A DNA stretch of 64,000 nt, taken from positions 124,001 through 188,000 of the forward strand of contig NZ_JACCBU010000001.1 of NCBI RefSeq assembly GCF_013407955.1, read 5' to 3'. A model generated the notes under the pieces. The model saw nothing but the letters and a program-made list of their open reading frames with translations, was not told the origin of the DNA and made no database searches. Positions 34,940 through 42,799 of the stretch are shown one piece after another (position 1 is the stretch's first letter; each line of letters starts with the position of its first letter). Made by a program: the position numbers and the translations under genes. The DNA comes from Microlunatus parietis. Lineage in GTDB: Bacteria; Actinomycetota; Actinomycetes; Propionibacteriales; Propionibacteriaceae.

Positions 34940-35721
34940 CCGCACCATCTCTGATTCTGCTCGGCACCGGGGGTACGGATCCCCGGGTGGCCGGAGTCAG
35001 CCACGAACTGCGCGCGATGCTGCACGCCCAGCGCCCGGAACTCGACGTGGCCGTGGCGTTCCTGGACGAGGGCTACCCGCGCTGCCTGCAGGTGGCCGGA
35101 AAGCTCGCCAAGCGCGGGGTGACCGAGGTGGTGGTGGTCCCGCTGCACCTGTCGGACGCGCATCCGCGGCAACCGGAGACCGCCGCCCTGATCGCCCAGA
35201 TCCGGGCCGCGCAGCCGGGCCTGCGGGTGATCGCCGCCGACCCGGTCGGTCCGGAGGCCCAGCTGCTCGCCGTGGTCGACCAGCGGCTCCGGGACGCCCT
35301 GCGCGCCCGCCGCGCCGACCAGCTGGACGGGCTGGTGCTGTCCACCGAGGCGACCACCGACGTCCGCAGCAATGCGCTGCTGGCCCGCCGGGCCCGGCAG
35401 TGGTCCAGCCGGCACCGGCTCCCCTGCCTGGTCGCCACCGGCGGCACCGGCCCCTCGGTGGCCGACGCGATCCGCTCGCTGCGCGCCCAGGGCCGCCGGC
35501 ACATCGCCGTCGGCAGCTGGTTCCTGACCGCCGACGAGGGCTTCCGGCGCCAGGCCACCCTCGCCCAGGCCGCCCGGGCCGTCGCCGTCGCACCGCCCAT
35601 CGGCGCCGCGCCGGAGGTCGCCTCGATCATCCTGGGGCGCTACGTCGTCTCCGCGATGGACCTGATCGACCTGGACGTCGTCGAGACCCCGGTGCGCCAC
35701 CTCTCCGTGGTCGGCGCCTGA
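34936..35721 (+). CDS. sirohydrochlorin chelatase-like protein (261 aa)
   Basis: Belongs to the CbiX/SirB class, which inserts Fe2+ into sirohydrochlorin to make siroheme for sulfite reductase. The fold is a double repeat: LILLGTGGTDPR, VVVPLHLSDAHPR, then LVATGGTGPSVADAI and an APPIGAAPEVASII end. The N-terminal motif normally reads xAHGSxDPR; here the metal-binding His is Thr (GTGGTDPR), while a His remains in SDAHPR. It may use other ligands or be impaired. The ATG overlaps the cysN stop; last gene of the operon. Confidence 0.8.
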   Translation: MTAPSLILLGTGGTDPRVAGVSHELRAMLHAQRPELDVAVAFLDEGYPRCLQVAGKLAKRGVTEVVVVPLHLSDAHPRQPETAALIAQIRAAQPGLRVIAADPVGPEAQLLAVVDQRLRDALRARRADQLDGLVLSTEATTDVRSNALLARRARQWSSRHRLPCLVATGGTGPSVADAIRSLRAQGRRHIAVGSWFLTADEGFRRQATLAQAARAVAVAPPIGAAPEVASIILGRYVVSAMDLIDLDVVETPVRHLSVVGA

Positions 35722-35733
35722 CCCCGCCGCCGA

Positions 35734-35747
35734 CGGCTCCGGAGCCG
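35734..35747 (+). terminator. possible terminator of the sulfur operon
   Basis: The perfect palindrome CGGCTCCGGAGCCG begins 12 nt past the last stop codon. It has almost no loop and no T-run, so function is doubtful. Confidence 0.3.
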
Positions 35748-35759
35748 GCTGCGATTCGG

Positions 35760-35788
35760 GTGTAGCACCGACCCCACGGTGCTACACT
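35760..35788 (+). promoter_or_regulatory. palindromic operator and -10 region of the VapBC operon
   Basis: An 11-bp perfect inverted repeat (GTGTAGCACCG/CGGTGCTACAC) has a 6-nt spacer. The right arm overlaps TACACT (35783-35788), which lies 6 nt before the GTG of the antitoxin gene, so the promoter is leaderless. A palindrome over the -10 is what antitoxin autorepression needs. Confidence 0.65.
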
Positions 35789-35794
35789 CGGTGC

Positions 35795-36064
35795 GTGCCC
35801 ACCGCTCGCCATCGGATCATGGTCACCGAGACCGACGAGGTCGCGGCCGCGATCGCGGTCGCCCGCGATCATTGGCCGGCCGAGTCCGACAGTCCGGCCC
35901 GACTGCTGCTGCGGCTCGTCCAGGCCGGCCGGAGGACCCTCGAGGACGAGGACCGGCTCGCGGTCGAGAATCGCCGGGCGAGGATTCGTGATCACGCCGG
36001 ATCCGGCGCCGGCCTGTTCGGCCCGGATTACCTGGAGCGGCTGCGCGAGGACTGGCCGGAGTGA
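35795..36064 (+). CDS. vapB: VapB-like antitoxin (89 aa)
   Basis: A small charged protein with an N-terminal DNA-binding-like segment (ARHRIMVTETDEVAAAIAVARDHWP) and an acidic, Arg-rich C-terminus that could wrap a toxin. The identity is inferred from the PIN-domain gene that overlaps its stop by 4 nt and the palindromic operator upstream. The GTG at 35795 fits the leaderless -10; a GTG at 35791 is in another frame. Confidence 0.7.
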   Translation: MPTARHRIMVTETDEVAAAIAVARDHWPAESDSPARLLLRLVQAGRRTLEDEDRLAVENRRARIRDHAGSGAGLFGPDYLERLREDWPE

Positions 36065-36456
36065 TCGTCGTCGACGCGAGCGTCGTCATCGCCTATCTCG
36101 ATCCCGCCGATGCCCATCACGGGCACGCCACGAGCCTGCTGGCCGAAGCGGCCAGGGAGGTCCTGGTCACCAGCCCGATCACGCTGGCCGAGGTGCTGGT
36201 CGGTCCGGCCCGGGCCGGGCAGGCGGACATGATCATGAATCGGCTCGAGCAGATCTCGATCGGCACCGTCGAGCTCCGTGGGGATGCGCCGCGGCGCCTG
36301 GCCCAGCTCCGGGCCGCCACCGGTCTGCGGATGCCGGACTGTTGCGTGCTGCTCGCCGCCGAACAGATCGCCGGCACGATCGCCACCTTCGACCGCCGAC
36401 TGGCCGACCAGGCCGAGTCGCTCGGATTGCGTACCTACTCGTCCGCAGCGCCCTGA
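36061..36456 (+). CDS. vapC: VapC-type PIN-domain ribonuclease toxin (131 aa)
   Basis: A PIN domain with the acidic quartet visible: Asp5 (VVDAS), Glu44 (TLAEVL), Asp93 (MPDCCVL) and Asp111 (TFDRRL). Length is typical. VapC toxins cut specific tRNAs or rRNA. The GTG start overlaps the antitoxin stop (GTGA), which ensures coupled synthesis. Confidence 0.9.
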   Translation: MIVVDASVVIAYLDPADAHHGHATSLLAEAAREVLVTSPITLAEVLVGPARAGQADMIMNRLEQISIGTVELRGDAPRRLAQLRAATGLRMPDCCVLLAAEQIAGTIATFDRRLADQAESLGLRTYSSAAP

Positions 36457-36958
36457 AAGCCCTCCACCGCCAAGCCCGCCCCCCACTCGCCCCGAGCCAA
36501 CCCGTCGCCCGAATTGACCCAGCCGGCGGAGATCCCGGAGGAGGCCGTGGCCATCATGGCCGGGCGCAGTACGGCTCGGCGCGAAGGCGATCCTGCCGCG
36601 GGCCGAGCATGAGGCGGGAACGGCGGGGTGATCACTGAGAGACGATCTGACCTCGATTTCGGCGGATCCTGCGGGTCAAGCAGTCGGCTCGGTGTGGTCG
36701 AGGCAGCGATGATGAGGGGCAGTCGCAGTGGCCGGAGAGGTCGCGGTAGCCGGAGCGGCTGCGGGCGGGTCGGGTGTCGCCATTTCTCTTCGCGTCAGAG
36801 GGCGCAACGTTGTAATGGGCGGCAACGGTCCGTCAGCAGAGAAATCGCGACATCACGCGCTGGAATCAGTGGCCGGTGGTGGATCCGGGCTGCGCGGTCT
36901 GCCCCCTTCGACAGGCTCAGGACAGCGCTTCGACAGGCTCAGGGAACGTTTGTGGTGA
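36457..36958. other. 500-bp gene-free stretch downstream of vapC
   Basis: Short frames here have Arg/Gly-rich content and no ribosome binding sites; none resembles a known protein. The right end holds two copies of a 16-bp repeat (36906-36943). Confidence 0.5.
36906..36943 (+). repeat. two copies of an intergenic repeat, CTTCGACAGGCTCAGG
   Basis: Exact copies at 36906-36921 and 36928-36943 give a 22-bp period, just downstream of the PPK2 stop on the other strand. A nearly identical word lies inside the hemY gene at 45561-45579, so it is a dispersed family. Confidence 0.75.
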
Positions 36959-37867
36959 TCAGCTCTCGGCGAGCCGGCGCTGCTCCTCCGCGACGTCGAA
37001 CTCGGCGGCCGGCCAGCCCAGGCCGAGGTCGCGCAGGTGCTCGGTGAGCAGCCGGGTGATCGCCCAGTTGCGGTACCACTTCCGGTCCGCCGGGATCACG
37101 TACCAGGGCGCGGTGTCGGGGTTGCAGCGGGTCAGTACGGCGGCGTACGCCTCGGTGTAGGCGTCCCACTTGGCGCGGGAGTCGAGGTCGCCCGGGTTGT
37201 ACTTCCAGTACTTGGCCGGGTCGGTCAGCCGTTCGGTGAGGCGGGCCTTCTGCTCGTCCTTCGAGATCTGCAGGAAGCACTTGATCACCACCGTCCCGGT
37301 CTGCACCAGGTCGGCCTCCCAGGCGTTGATCTCGTCGTAGCGGGTCATGATCACGTCCTCGCCGGCCAGCTGGTTGACCCGGGCGATCAGCACGTCCTCG
37401 TACTGCGAACGGTCGAAGATCCCGATCATGCCCGGCGTCGGCAGCTCTCGCTCGATCCGCCACAGGAAGTGGTGCGCCAGCTCCTCCTCGGTGGGCGCCT
37501 TGAACGCCTTGATCGACGTCCCCTGCGGGTCGAGTTGCCCGATCACGTGCCGCAGCACGCCGCCCTTGCCCGACGTGTCCATCCCCTGCAGCACCAGCAG
37601 GACCCGCCGGGCCCGCTCCGGCTCCGCCCGGCCGGACGCGTACAGCCGTTCCTGCAGGTCGCTCAGTTCCGGGCTCAGCGCCGCGATCGCTGCCGGGGCG
37701 TCGGCCTTGTCGCCGTCGAACCCGGGTGTCGCCCGCGGGTCGAAGCCGGCCGGGTCGACCTCGCCGGCGGGCACCCGGAGCAGGTCGGCGAGGCGTTCGC
37801 CGTCCCGCAGCGTGACCGGGCCTGCGGGCTTCGCGGCCTTCTTCTTGGAGCCTTTGCTCTTCGCCAT
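36959..37867 (-). CDS. ppk2: polyphosphate kinase 2 family protein (302 aa)
   Basis: Uses polyphosphate to phosphorylate nucleotides, or the reverse. A basic Lys/Ala-rich N-terminus precedes the P-loop QGMDTSGKGG near residues 93-102. Then come the lid motif FKAPTEEEL, Walker B FDRSQYEDVL and AKYWKYNPGDLDSR. Length and the single PPK2 domain suggest the polyphosphate:NDP/AMP phosphotransferase group; the preferred nucleotide cannot be told. Divergent from the reductase gene, 55 bp apart. Confidence 0.92.
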   Translation of the reverse strand: MAKSKGSKKKAAKPAGPVTLRDGERLADLLRVPAGEVDPAGFDPRATPGFDGDKADAPAAIAALSPELSDLQERLYASGRAEPERARRVLLVLQGMDTSGKGGVLRHVIGQLDPQGTSIKAFKAPTEEELAHHFLWRIERELPTPGMIGIFDRSQYEDVLIARVNQLAGEDVIMTRYDEINAWEADLVQTGTVVIKCFLQISKDEQKARLTERLTDPAKYWKYNPGDLDSRAKWDAYTEAYAAVLTRCNPDTAPWYVIPADRKWYRNWAITRLLTEHLRDLGLGWPAAEFDVAEEQRRLAES

Positions 37868-37922
37868 GCGGGCATTCTGCCCGATCCGCAGGCATCGCGG
37901 GGCCGGGTGAAAGGATGGCCGC

Positions 37923-38684
37923 GTGCGCCTCCTGTACGACGAGTCCGGCCGACCGCCGAAGGCCCTGACCGGGCCGGAGCTGGAACAGCTCTACGCCCAC
38001 CCGGTCGGGCCGCAGGGTCGCTGGCTGCGGACCAACTTCGTCACCACCCTGGACGGTTCGATCTACGGACCGGACGGCCGCTCGGGCAGCATCAACACCG
38101 AGAGTGATCATCACCTGTTCGCGCTGCAACGCGCCCTGGCCGATGTGATCTTGGTCGGCGCCGGGACCGCGCGGGTGGAGGGCTACCGGGCCGCTGATCT
38201 TGCTCCCTGGCAGCGTGAGGTACGGCAGCGGCGCGGGCTGGCCGAGTTCCCGACGCTGGTGATCGTCACCGCCACCCTCGACCTCGATCCCATGATCGGC
38301 CGGGCCGACGGTGCGCCGAGCGGCCCGGTGATCATCGCGACGATCGATGATCATGACGCGGCGAGGATCTCGCCGTTCCGGGAGGCGGGCATCGAGGTCT
38401 GGCAGCTCGGCCGCGGCACGGTGCGGCTCGTCGAGCTGGTCGACCGGCTGGCCGGCCAGGGTTCGGGCCGGATCCTCTGCGAGGGCGGCCCGCGGCTGCA
38501 CCACGGGCTGATCGCGGCGGGCCTGGTCGACGAGCTGGCGATCACGCTGGCGCCGACGGTCGTCGGCGGCGAGGGCCCGCGGACGGTGCACGGAGACTGG
38601 ATCACTCCGGCTCCGGGCTACCGACCGGACAAGGTCCTGCTCGCCGACGACCAGACGCTGTTCCTCAGTTACGTCGCCGGCTGA
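37923..38684 (+). CDS. RibD C-terminal-like pyrimidine reductase (253 aa)
   Basis: A dihydrofolate reductase-like fold of the RibD reductase type. Motifs are NFVTTLDGSI (near 38), ADVILVGAGTARVEGY (near 76), ILCEGGPRLHHGLI (near 180) and DELAITLAPTVVGGEG. It lacks a deaminase domain and other rib genes nearby, so the substrate is uncertain. The GTG at 37923 has AAAGGATG 6-8 nt before it, which reads both as a ribosome binding site and as a leaderless -10. Overlaps the convergent VOC gene by 16 bp. Confidence 0.85.
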   Translation: MRLLYDESGRPPKALTGPELEQLYAHPVGPQGRWLRTNFVTTLDGSIYGPDGRSGSINTESDHHLFALQRALADVILVGAGTARVEGYRAADLAPWQREVRQRRGLAEFPTLVIVTATLDLDPMIGRADGAPSGPVIIATIDDHDAARISPFREAGIEVWQLGRGTVRLVELVDRLAGQGSGRILCEGGPRLHHGLIAAGLVDELAITLAPTVVGGEGPRTVHGDWITPAPGYRPDKVLLADDQTLFLSYVAG

Positions 38685-39076
38685 GCGAACCGGGCCCGCT
38701 CGGCGGCCGACCCTTCAATACAGAACTCGTTGCCGGCCGGATCGGCCAGCTGCACGAAGCCGCTGCCATCGGGGTTCCGGTGGTCCGCGACCTGGGTCGC
38801 ACCGAGTCGGAGGGCCCGCTGGACCGCCTCGTCCCGGGTCTCGTTCTCCGGTTCGAGATCGAGATGGACCCGGTTCTTCACGGTCTTGGGCTCCGGTACG
38901 GGAAGGAACAGGATCGCCGGGCCGCCGTCCGGCCCGATGATCACGGTCTCCGGGTCGTCCGGATGGTTCGGGTTGCCGGGTACGTCTCCGTACCCGAGCA
39001 GTTCGGCCCAGAACCTGCCGACGGCATAGTGGTCCGGCCCGGCGTCGAACGTGATCGTTCTGATCCTGACTGACAT
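38669..39076 (-). CDS. VOC/glyoxalase-like protein (135 aa)
   Basis: A vicinal oxygen chelate fold: FDAGPDHYAVGRFWAELLGY at the start, HLDLEPEN in the middle and LADPAGNEFCI at the end. These are hallmarks of the glyoxalase/bleomycin-resistance-like group often found in actinobacteria. Substrate unknown. CAGGAGA precedes the ATG. It follows a 15-codon frame with a perfect ribosome binding site. Confidence 0.85.
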   Translation of the reverse strand: MSVRIRTITFDAGPDHYAVGRFWAELLGYGDVPGNPNHPDDPETVIIGPDGGPAILFLPVPEPKTVKNRVHLDLEPENETRDEAVQRALRLGATQVADHRNPDGSGFVQLADPAGNEFCIEGSAAERARFAQPAT

Positions 39077-39117
39077 GCGAATCTCCTGGATTCAGGAGCG
39101 CGACCCGCCGCCGATCG

Positions 39118-39165
39118 TCAACGAGGCAAGGGAACGGCGGGGCTGCGCACGGTGATGGTGATCAT
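39118..39165 (-). CDS. possible 15-residue leader peptide before the VOC gene
   Basis: The frame starts MITITVRSPAVPLPR and ends at a TGA 41 nt before the VOC start. It is preceded by AAGGAGGTG, a full Shine-Dalgarno match, 8 nt from the ATG. A TAGAGT -10-like hexamer lies upstream at 39206-39211. Such a strong site for so short a frame suggests that translation itself is regulatory or primes the next gene. No family. Confidence 0.4.
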   Translation of the reverse strand: MITITVRSPAVPLPR

Positions 39166-39241
39166 GACTGGCGCACCTCCTTCCGTCCCGGGTGACGTGC
39201 CGTCCACTCTAGCCGGGCACCGCCCGGCCCGGCGAGGGGAT

Positions 39242-40327
39242 TTACTTCTCGATCCGGTTGCCCTGCTCGTCCCAGTGCTCGGAGACCTTCTTGCTCGGCT
39301 GCACCCGCGGCGGTTCGCCCGGCATCTTCGGGTAGTCCGGCGGGTACGGCAGCTCGCCCAGACCATGATCACGTTCGTCGCGTTCGTACCACTCGAGAGC
39401 GGTGTCGATGCCGGCCGGTTCCGTTGCGTAGAAGGGCTTCCAGACATCACCGCGCTCCGCGAACCGGGTCCGCATCTTCGGCACCGTGAAGTCCTCGGGC
39501 GCCGCGTCGGGCAGCTCGTCCCAGGTCAGCGGCGCGGAGACCTGCGCGGTCGGCATCGGCCGGATCGAGTAGGCGGACGCGATGGTCCGGTCCCGCGCCA
39601 TCTGGTTGAAGTCGATGAAGACCCGCTCACCGCGTTCCTCCTTCCACCAGTCGACGGTCACCTGCTTCGGCATCCGACGGGCCAGTTCGCGGCCGATCGC
39701 GATCACCGCGTGCCGGGCCTCGATGAACCCGTGGTCCGGCCGGATCGGGACGAACACATGCACGCCCCGCCCGCCGCTGGTCTTGCAGAACCCGGTCAGT
39801 CCGGCGTCGGCCAGCACCGACCGCAGTTCGGCCGCGGCGACCGCGGCGTCGGCGAAATCCGTGCCGGGCTGGGGATCCAGGTCGATCCGCAGCTGGTCCA
39901 CCTTCTCGGTGTCGGCCCGGCTCACCGCCCAGGGGTGCCAGCGCAGCGTGCCCAGCTGGGCCATCCAGACGATCGTGGCCAATTCGGTGACACAGACCTG
40001 GGTCGCGGTCCGGCCGGACGGGAACGTGATCACCGCCGTCTCCACCCAGTCGGGCATCCCCTTCGCCGGCGCCCGCTTCTGGTAGAAGGCCTCACCGAAC
40101 CGGCTCTCCCGGGTGCTCAGCTTCGCGTCCGGGCTGTATCCGCCCGGCCAGCGCTCCATGGTCACCGGCCGGTCCTGCAGCGCGGGCAGGAACCCATCGC
40201 CGACCGCGACCACGTAGTTGACGACATCGAGCTTGGTCAGCCCGACCTCGGGGAAGTAGATCTTGTCCGGGCTCGACACCCGGACCGTCCGCTCACCGAT
40301 GCTCAACTCCGTCGCAGGCGTGGCCAT
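39242..40327 (-). CDS. ligD: stand-alone LigD-type polymerase/primase domain protein (361 aa)
   Basis: The archaeo-eukaryotic primase-like polymerase domain of bacterial end joining (PolDom). Metal-binding DLDPQPGTDF carries Asp149 and Asp151; the nucleotide site reads SGGRGVHVFVPI, and FIDFNQMARDRTIASAYS holds the third Asp. It has no ligase or nuclease domain, and no ku gene is in view. Proteins of this type extend ends with NTPs or dNTPs. The ATG at 40327 has TATGCT ending 6 nt upstream and no Shine-Dalgarno, so it is probably leaderless. Confidence 0.9.
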   Translation of the reverse strand: MATPATELSIGERTVRVSSPDKIYFPEVGLTKLDVVNYVVAVGDGFLPALQDRPVTMERWPGGYSPDAKLSTRESRFGEAFYQKRAPAKGMPDWVETAVITFPSGRTATQVCVTELATIVWMAQLGTLRWHPWAVSRADTEKVDQLRIDLDPQPGTDFADAAVAAAELRSVLADAGLTGFCKTSGGRGVHVFVPIRPDHGFIEARHAVIAIGRELARRMPKQVTVDWWKEERGERVFIDFNQMARDRTIASAYSIRPMPTAQVSAPLTWDELPDAAPEDFTVPKMRTRFAERGDVWKPFYATEPAGIDTALEWYERDERDHGLGELPYPPDYPKMPGEPPRVQPSKKVSEHWDEQGNRIEK

Positions 40328-40455
40328 GGCCACAGCATAGGAGGCCGGACCGTCAGCGCCCCGGACCAGGATCGGTCGGCACGGGACCTCAGGCGACGGT
40401 GCGACTCGTCCGCGCCGGACTGGACGAAGGCCCGGCAATCCGTTGAACTGGCCGG

Positions 40456-40977
40456 ATGGAGAACCGACCGCCACCGCCGCATCCGGCCGACCCGCCGGCC
40501 GGTCCCTATCCCCCGCAGGGTCTCCAGCCGGGACAGGCTCCAGGACCACCCCCGTACCCGAACGCGCCGTACCCGAACGCGCCGCATCCGCAGAGCCGGG
40601 TCCAGCCGCCCGTGCCGTATCCGCCGCCCGTCCCTGCTCCCGCTCCCCCGGTCAAGCGGCGCCGGACGCGCACCCTCGGCGTGCTCGGCCTGATCATCGT
40701 GGTCCTCGCCACGGTGTTCACCTCCGCGGTCGGCCTCTGGCTGGTCGCGACCACGACGGGGCCGTTGGACGGCGACCCGAAGCCGGTCCCGCCGCTCGGG
40801 ATCGGCCTGGCCGTCGGCGGCGTGATCATCGGCGTGGTCGGCTTCGTCCTCTCGATCGTCGCCACCGCGCAGGGCAGAGGCCGCGGCTTCGGCATCGCCG
40901 GGATCGTGGTCGGCGTGCTCGCGTATCCGATCATCGGGGTCGTCAGCGCCGGCGGCCTGCTCTACGCCTGGCGTTGA
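40456..40977 (+). CDS. Pro-rich N-terminus membrane protein (173 aa)
   Basis: Residues 1-68 are Pro/Tyr-rich with short repeats (PYPNAP). Three or four hydrophobic segments follow between about 74 and 170 (LGVLGLIIVVLATVFTSAVG, LAVGGVIIGVVGFVLSIVA, GIAGIVVGVLAYPII). This resembles the common actinobacterial DUF4190-type proteins with a Pro-rich cytoplasmic tail. Function unknown. Divergent from the ligD-type gene. Confidence 0.75.
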   Translation: MENRPPPPHPADPPAGPYPPQGLQPGQAPGPPPYPNAPYPNAPHPQSRVQPPVPYPPPVPAPAPPVKRRRTRTLGVLGLIIVVLATVFTSAVGLWLVATTTGPLDGDPKPVPPLGIGLAVGGVIIGVVGFVLSIVATAQGRGRGFGIAGIVVGVLAYPIIGVVSAGGLLYAWR

Positions 40978-41025
40978 TCGGGGAACCCGCCGCCGCGGCT
41001 AGAGCCTGTTGCGGTGACGTCGTCG

Positions 41026-41078
41026 AGCGGACGCCTTGACCGGCGATCCGGCCCGAAATGGAGGTCAACGCGTCCGCT
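41026..41078. terminator. inverted repeat between convergent genes, possible bidirectional terminator
   Basis: A 16-bp inverted repeat with one mismatch (arms 41026-41041 and 41063-41078, core GCGGACGC.TTGACC) has a 21-nt spacer. It lies in the 319-bp gap between two convergent genes. No T-runs are seen, so it could also be the remains of a mobile element. Nothing else was recognised in the gap. Confidence 0.4.
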
Positions 41079-41296
41079 GATTGAATGGGAAGTGGCACGC
41101 CCTCGCAGCTTGCTGTTGCTGCTGGATGGCGTCCACCTCACGACCCGACCGCTGTGATTTTCCGCCGCGACTGACCGGCCGAAACTCACTCCGGTCGTGT
41201 GCATCGAGCACGGGCAGGGCCTCAAGATCTTCGGCGATGGCGCCTACGGATGGAATTCTGCAACACCCTGAACACGCGGCCGGTTCTTCCCCGTCC

Positions 41297-42214
41297 CTAG
41301 AGCAACGCGCGCCAGCGGGACCGCTCCAGCAGCAGGGCGATGTACTCGTCGTTCGGATGACCGACCGCGTGATGACAGCAGTAGGCGAACAGGTAGAGGG
41401 GCAGGACGGTGTGTCGCTCCTCGTCCGGGAGGACCTCCCGCCCGTAGCCGTCGAGGAGCGCGTCCAGCGCCGGGTCGCCGTCCCACAACAGGACGCGGGC
41501 GAAATCCCAGCGAGGGTCGCCGACCTGCGCCTGACCGAGGTCGATGATCCCGCCGAAACCGTCCGGGCCGACGAGTACGTGGCCGCCCGAGAGGTCGCTG
41601 TGCAGCAGCCGACCGTCGGTCAGCTCGGCCAGCGCCGGGGCGGCCCTGGTGAGGCACCGGACCAGCCGGTCACCCGCCGATCGGTCCAGGAAGCCTCGGT
41701 CGACCAGCCACGCGACGCCGCGGTCCCGTGCCTCGTCCAGGTACGGACACCAGGCGGCCGCCGCTCCCCGAGCGGTCCCGGCCCGGGCCCGCAGCGGCCC
41801 GAAGCCGGGCAGCCGGATCTCGTGCAACCGGCGCAGTTCCGCGCCCGCTTCGGCCCAGCCGGCCCGGGTCGCCGGTTCCCTCGGGTCTCGGTCGGCCAGC
41901 GTCTCGCCCGGCAGCACCTCGGTGATCAGGCAGGTCGGATCGTCTGCGGCCGCGACCAACTCGGGAACGCGCAGGCCGGCCTCGCGGCAACGCCGGTGCG
42001 CCCAGGCTTCCGCCCGGATCGACTCCACGTCGTTGCGCCACTCCGGCCACTTGACCACGACGCGGCGGCCGTCGGGGAGTTCGGCGAACTTAGCGTCGGG
42101 ACTCTCCGTCGGCCAGACCCGGACCGGTGCGGTGCCGAGCACCTGCCGGATCAGGTCGCGCGCCCTCCGTGCACCCGGCGTCCTCTGGTCGTACGGCAGT
42201 GGCACACCGGTCAC
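41297..42214 (-). CDS. APH-family phosphotransferase (305 aa)
   Basis: Aminoglycoside phosphotransferase/choline kinase fold. The ATP-binding Lys is in RRVVVKWPE; the catalytic loop HSDLSGGHVLV carries His205 and Asp207; the metal motif is IIDLGQAQVGDPRWDFA. The loop has His where Asn is usual (HxDxxxxN). The substrate is unknown and resistance is not implied. GTG at 42214 is chosen because earlier codons run into the divergent msrB gene; a GTG three codons later is possible. Confidence 0.8.
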   Translation of the reverse strand: MTGVPLPYDQRTPGARRARDLIRQVLGTAPVRVWPTESPDAKFAELPDGRRVVVKWPEWRNDVESIRAEAWAHRRCREAGLRVPELVAAADDPTCLITEVLPGETLADRDPREPATRAGWAEAGAELRRLHEIRLPGFGPLRARAGTARGAAAAWCPYLDEARDRGVAWLVDRGFLDRSAGDRLVRCLTRAAPALAELTDGRLLHSDLSGGHVLVGPDGFGGIIDLGQAQVGDPRWDFARVLLWDGDPALDALLDGYGREVLPDEERHTVLPLYLFAYCCHHAVGHPNDEYIALLLERSRWRALL

Positions 42215-42320
42215 GGTGCCAAACCGACGGCGCCGGCCGCCACCGGTTAACCGGCCCGGAATACCCTGGAGCGGGCCGCGGTTGACCGGGTGCGACACCC
42301 ACGAGTGCGAGGAGGGCGAC

Positions 42321-42755
42321 ATGACGGAATCCGGACCGGCGAGCACGGTCGGCAAGGTGATCAAGTCCGAGGCCGAATGGAAGGCCCAGCTCTCGCCCGC
42401 CGAGTATCACGTACTCCGCCAGGCCGGCACCGAACGGGCGTTCACCGGCGAGTACACCGACACCAAGACCTCCGGCCTCTACCGCTGCCGGGCCTGTAAC
42501 GCCGAACTGTTCCGCAGCGACACCAAGTTCGAGTCGCACTGCGGCTGGCCGTCGTTCTTCGCGCCGTTGGCCGAGGACCGGGTCCGCTACATCGAGGACG
42601 TCTCTCTCGGGATGCGGCGGGTGGAGGTCCGCTGCGCGGCCTGCGATTCCCATCTCGGCCACGTGTTCGAGGGCGAGGGTTACGACACCCCGACCGATCA
42701 GCGGTACTGCATCAACTCGATCAGCCTGACCCTGGAGCCCGACAGCGCCGACTGA
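42321..42755 (+). CDS. msrB: peptide-methionine (R)-S-oxide reductase (144 aa)
   Basis: Repairs methionine-R-sulfoxide. Zinc ligands are CRAC (Cys56, Cys59) and CAAC (Cys105, Cys108); the catalytic Cys130 is in QRYCINSISL; HCGWPSFF is also a family signature. GGAGGG lies just upstream of the ATG. A 12-bp palindrome CCGGTTAACCGG (42243-42254) sits in the divergent promoter region and could bind a regulator. Confidence 0.96.
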   Translation: MTESGPASTVGKVIKSEAEWKAQLSPAEYHVLRQAGTERAFTGEYTDTKTSGLYRCRACNAELFRSDTKFESHCGWPSFFAPLAEDRVRYIEDVSLGMRRVEVRCAACDSHLGHVFEGEGYDTPTDQRYCINSISLTLEPDSAD

Positions 42756-42799
42756 CCCCGGCGGCGCCGCCTGAGACCGGCGGCGGGCATGACATCCTG

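Noticed and set aside
37037..38107. Plus-strand frame across the PPK2 gene
   Set aside because: Antisense to a gene with intact Walker A and B motifs; the translated product has no recognisable domain.
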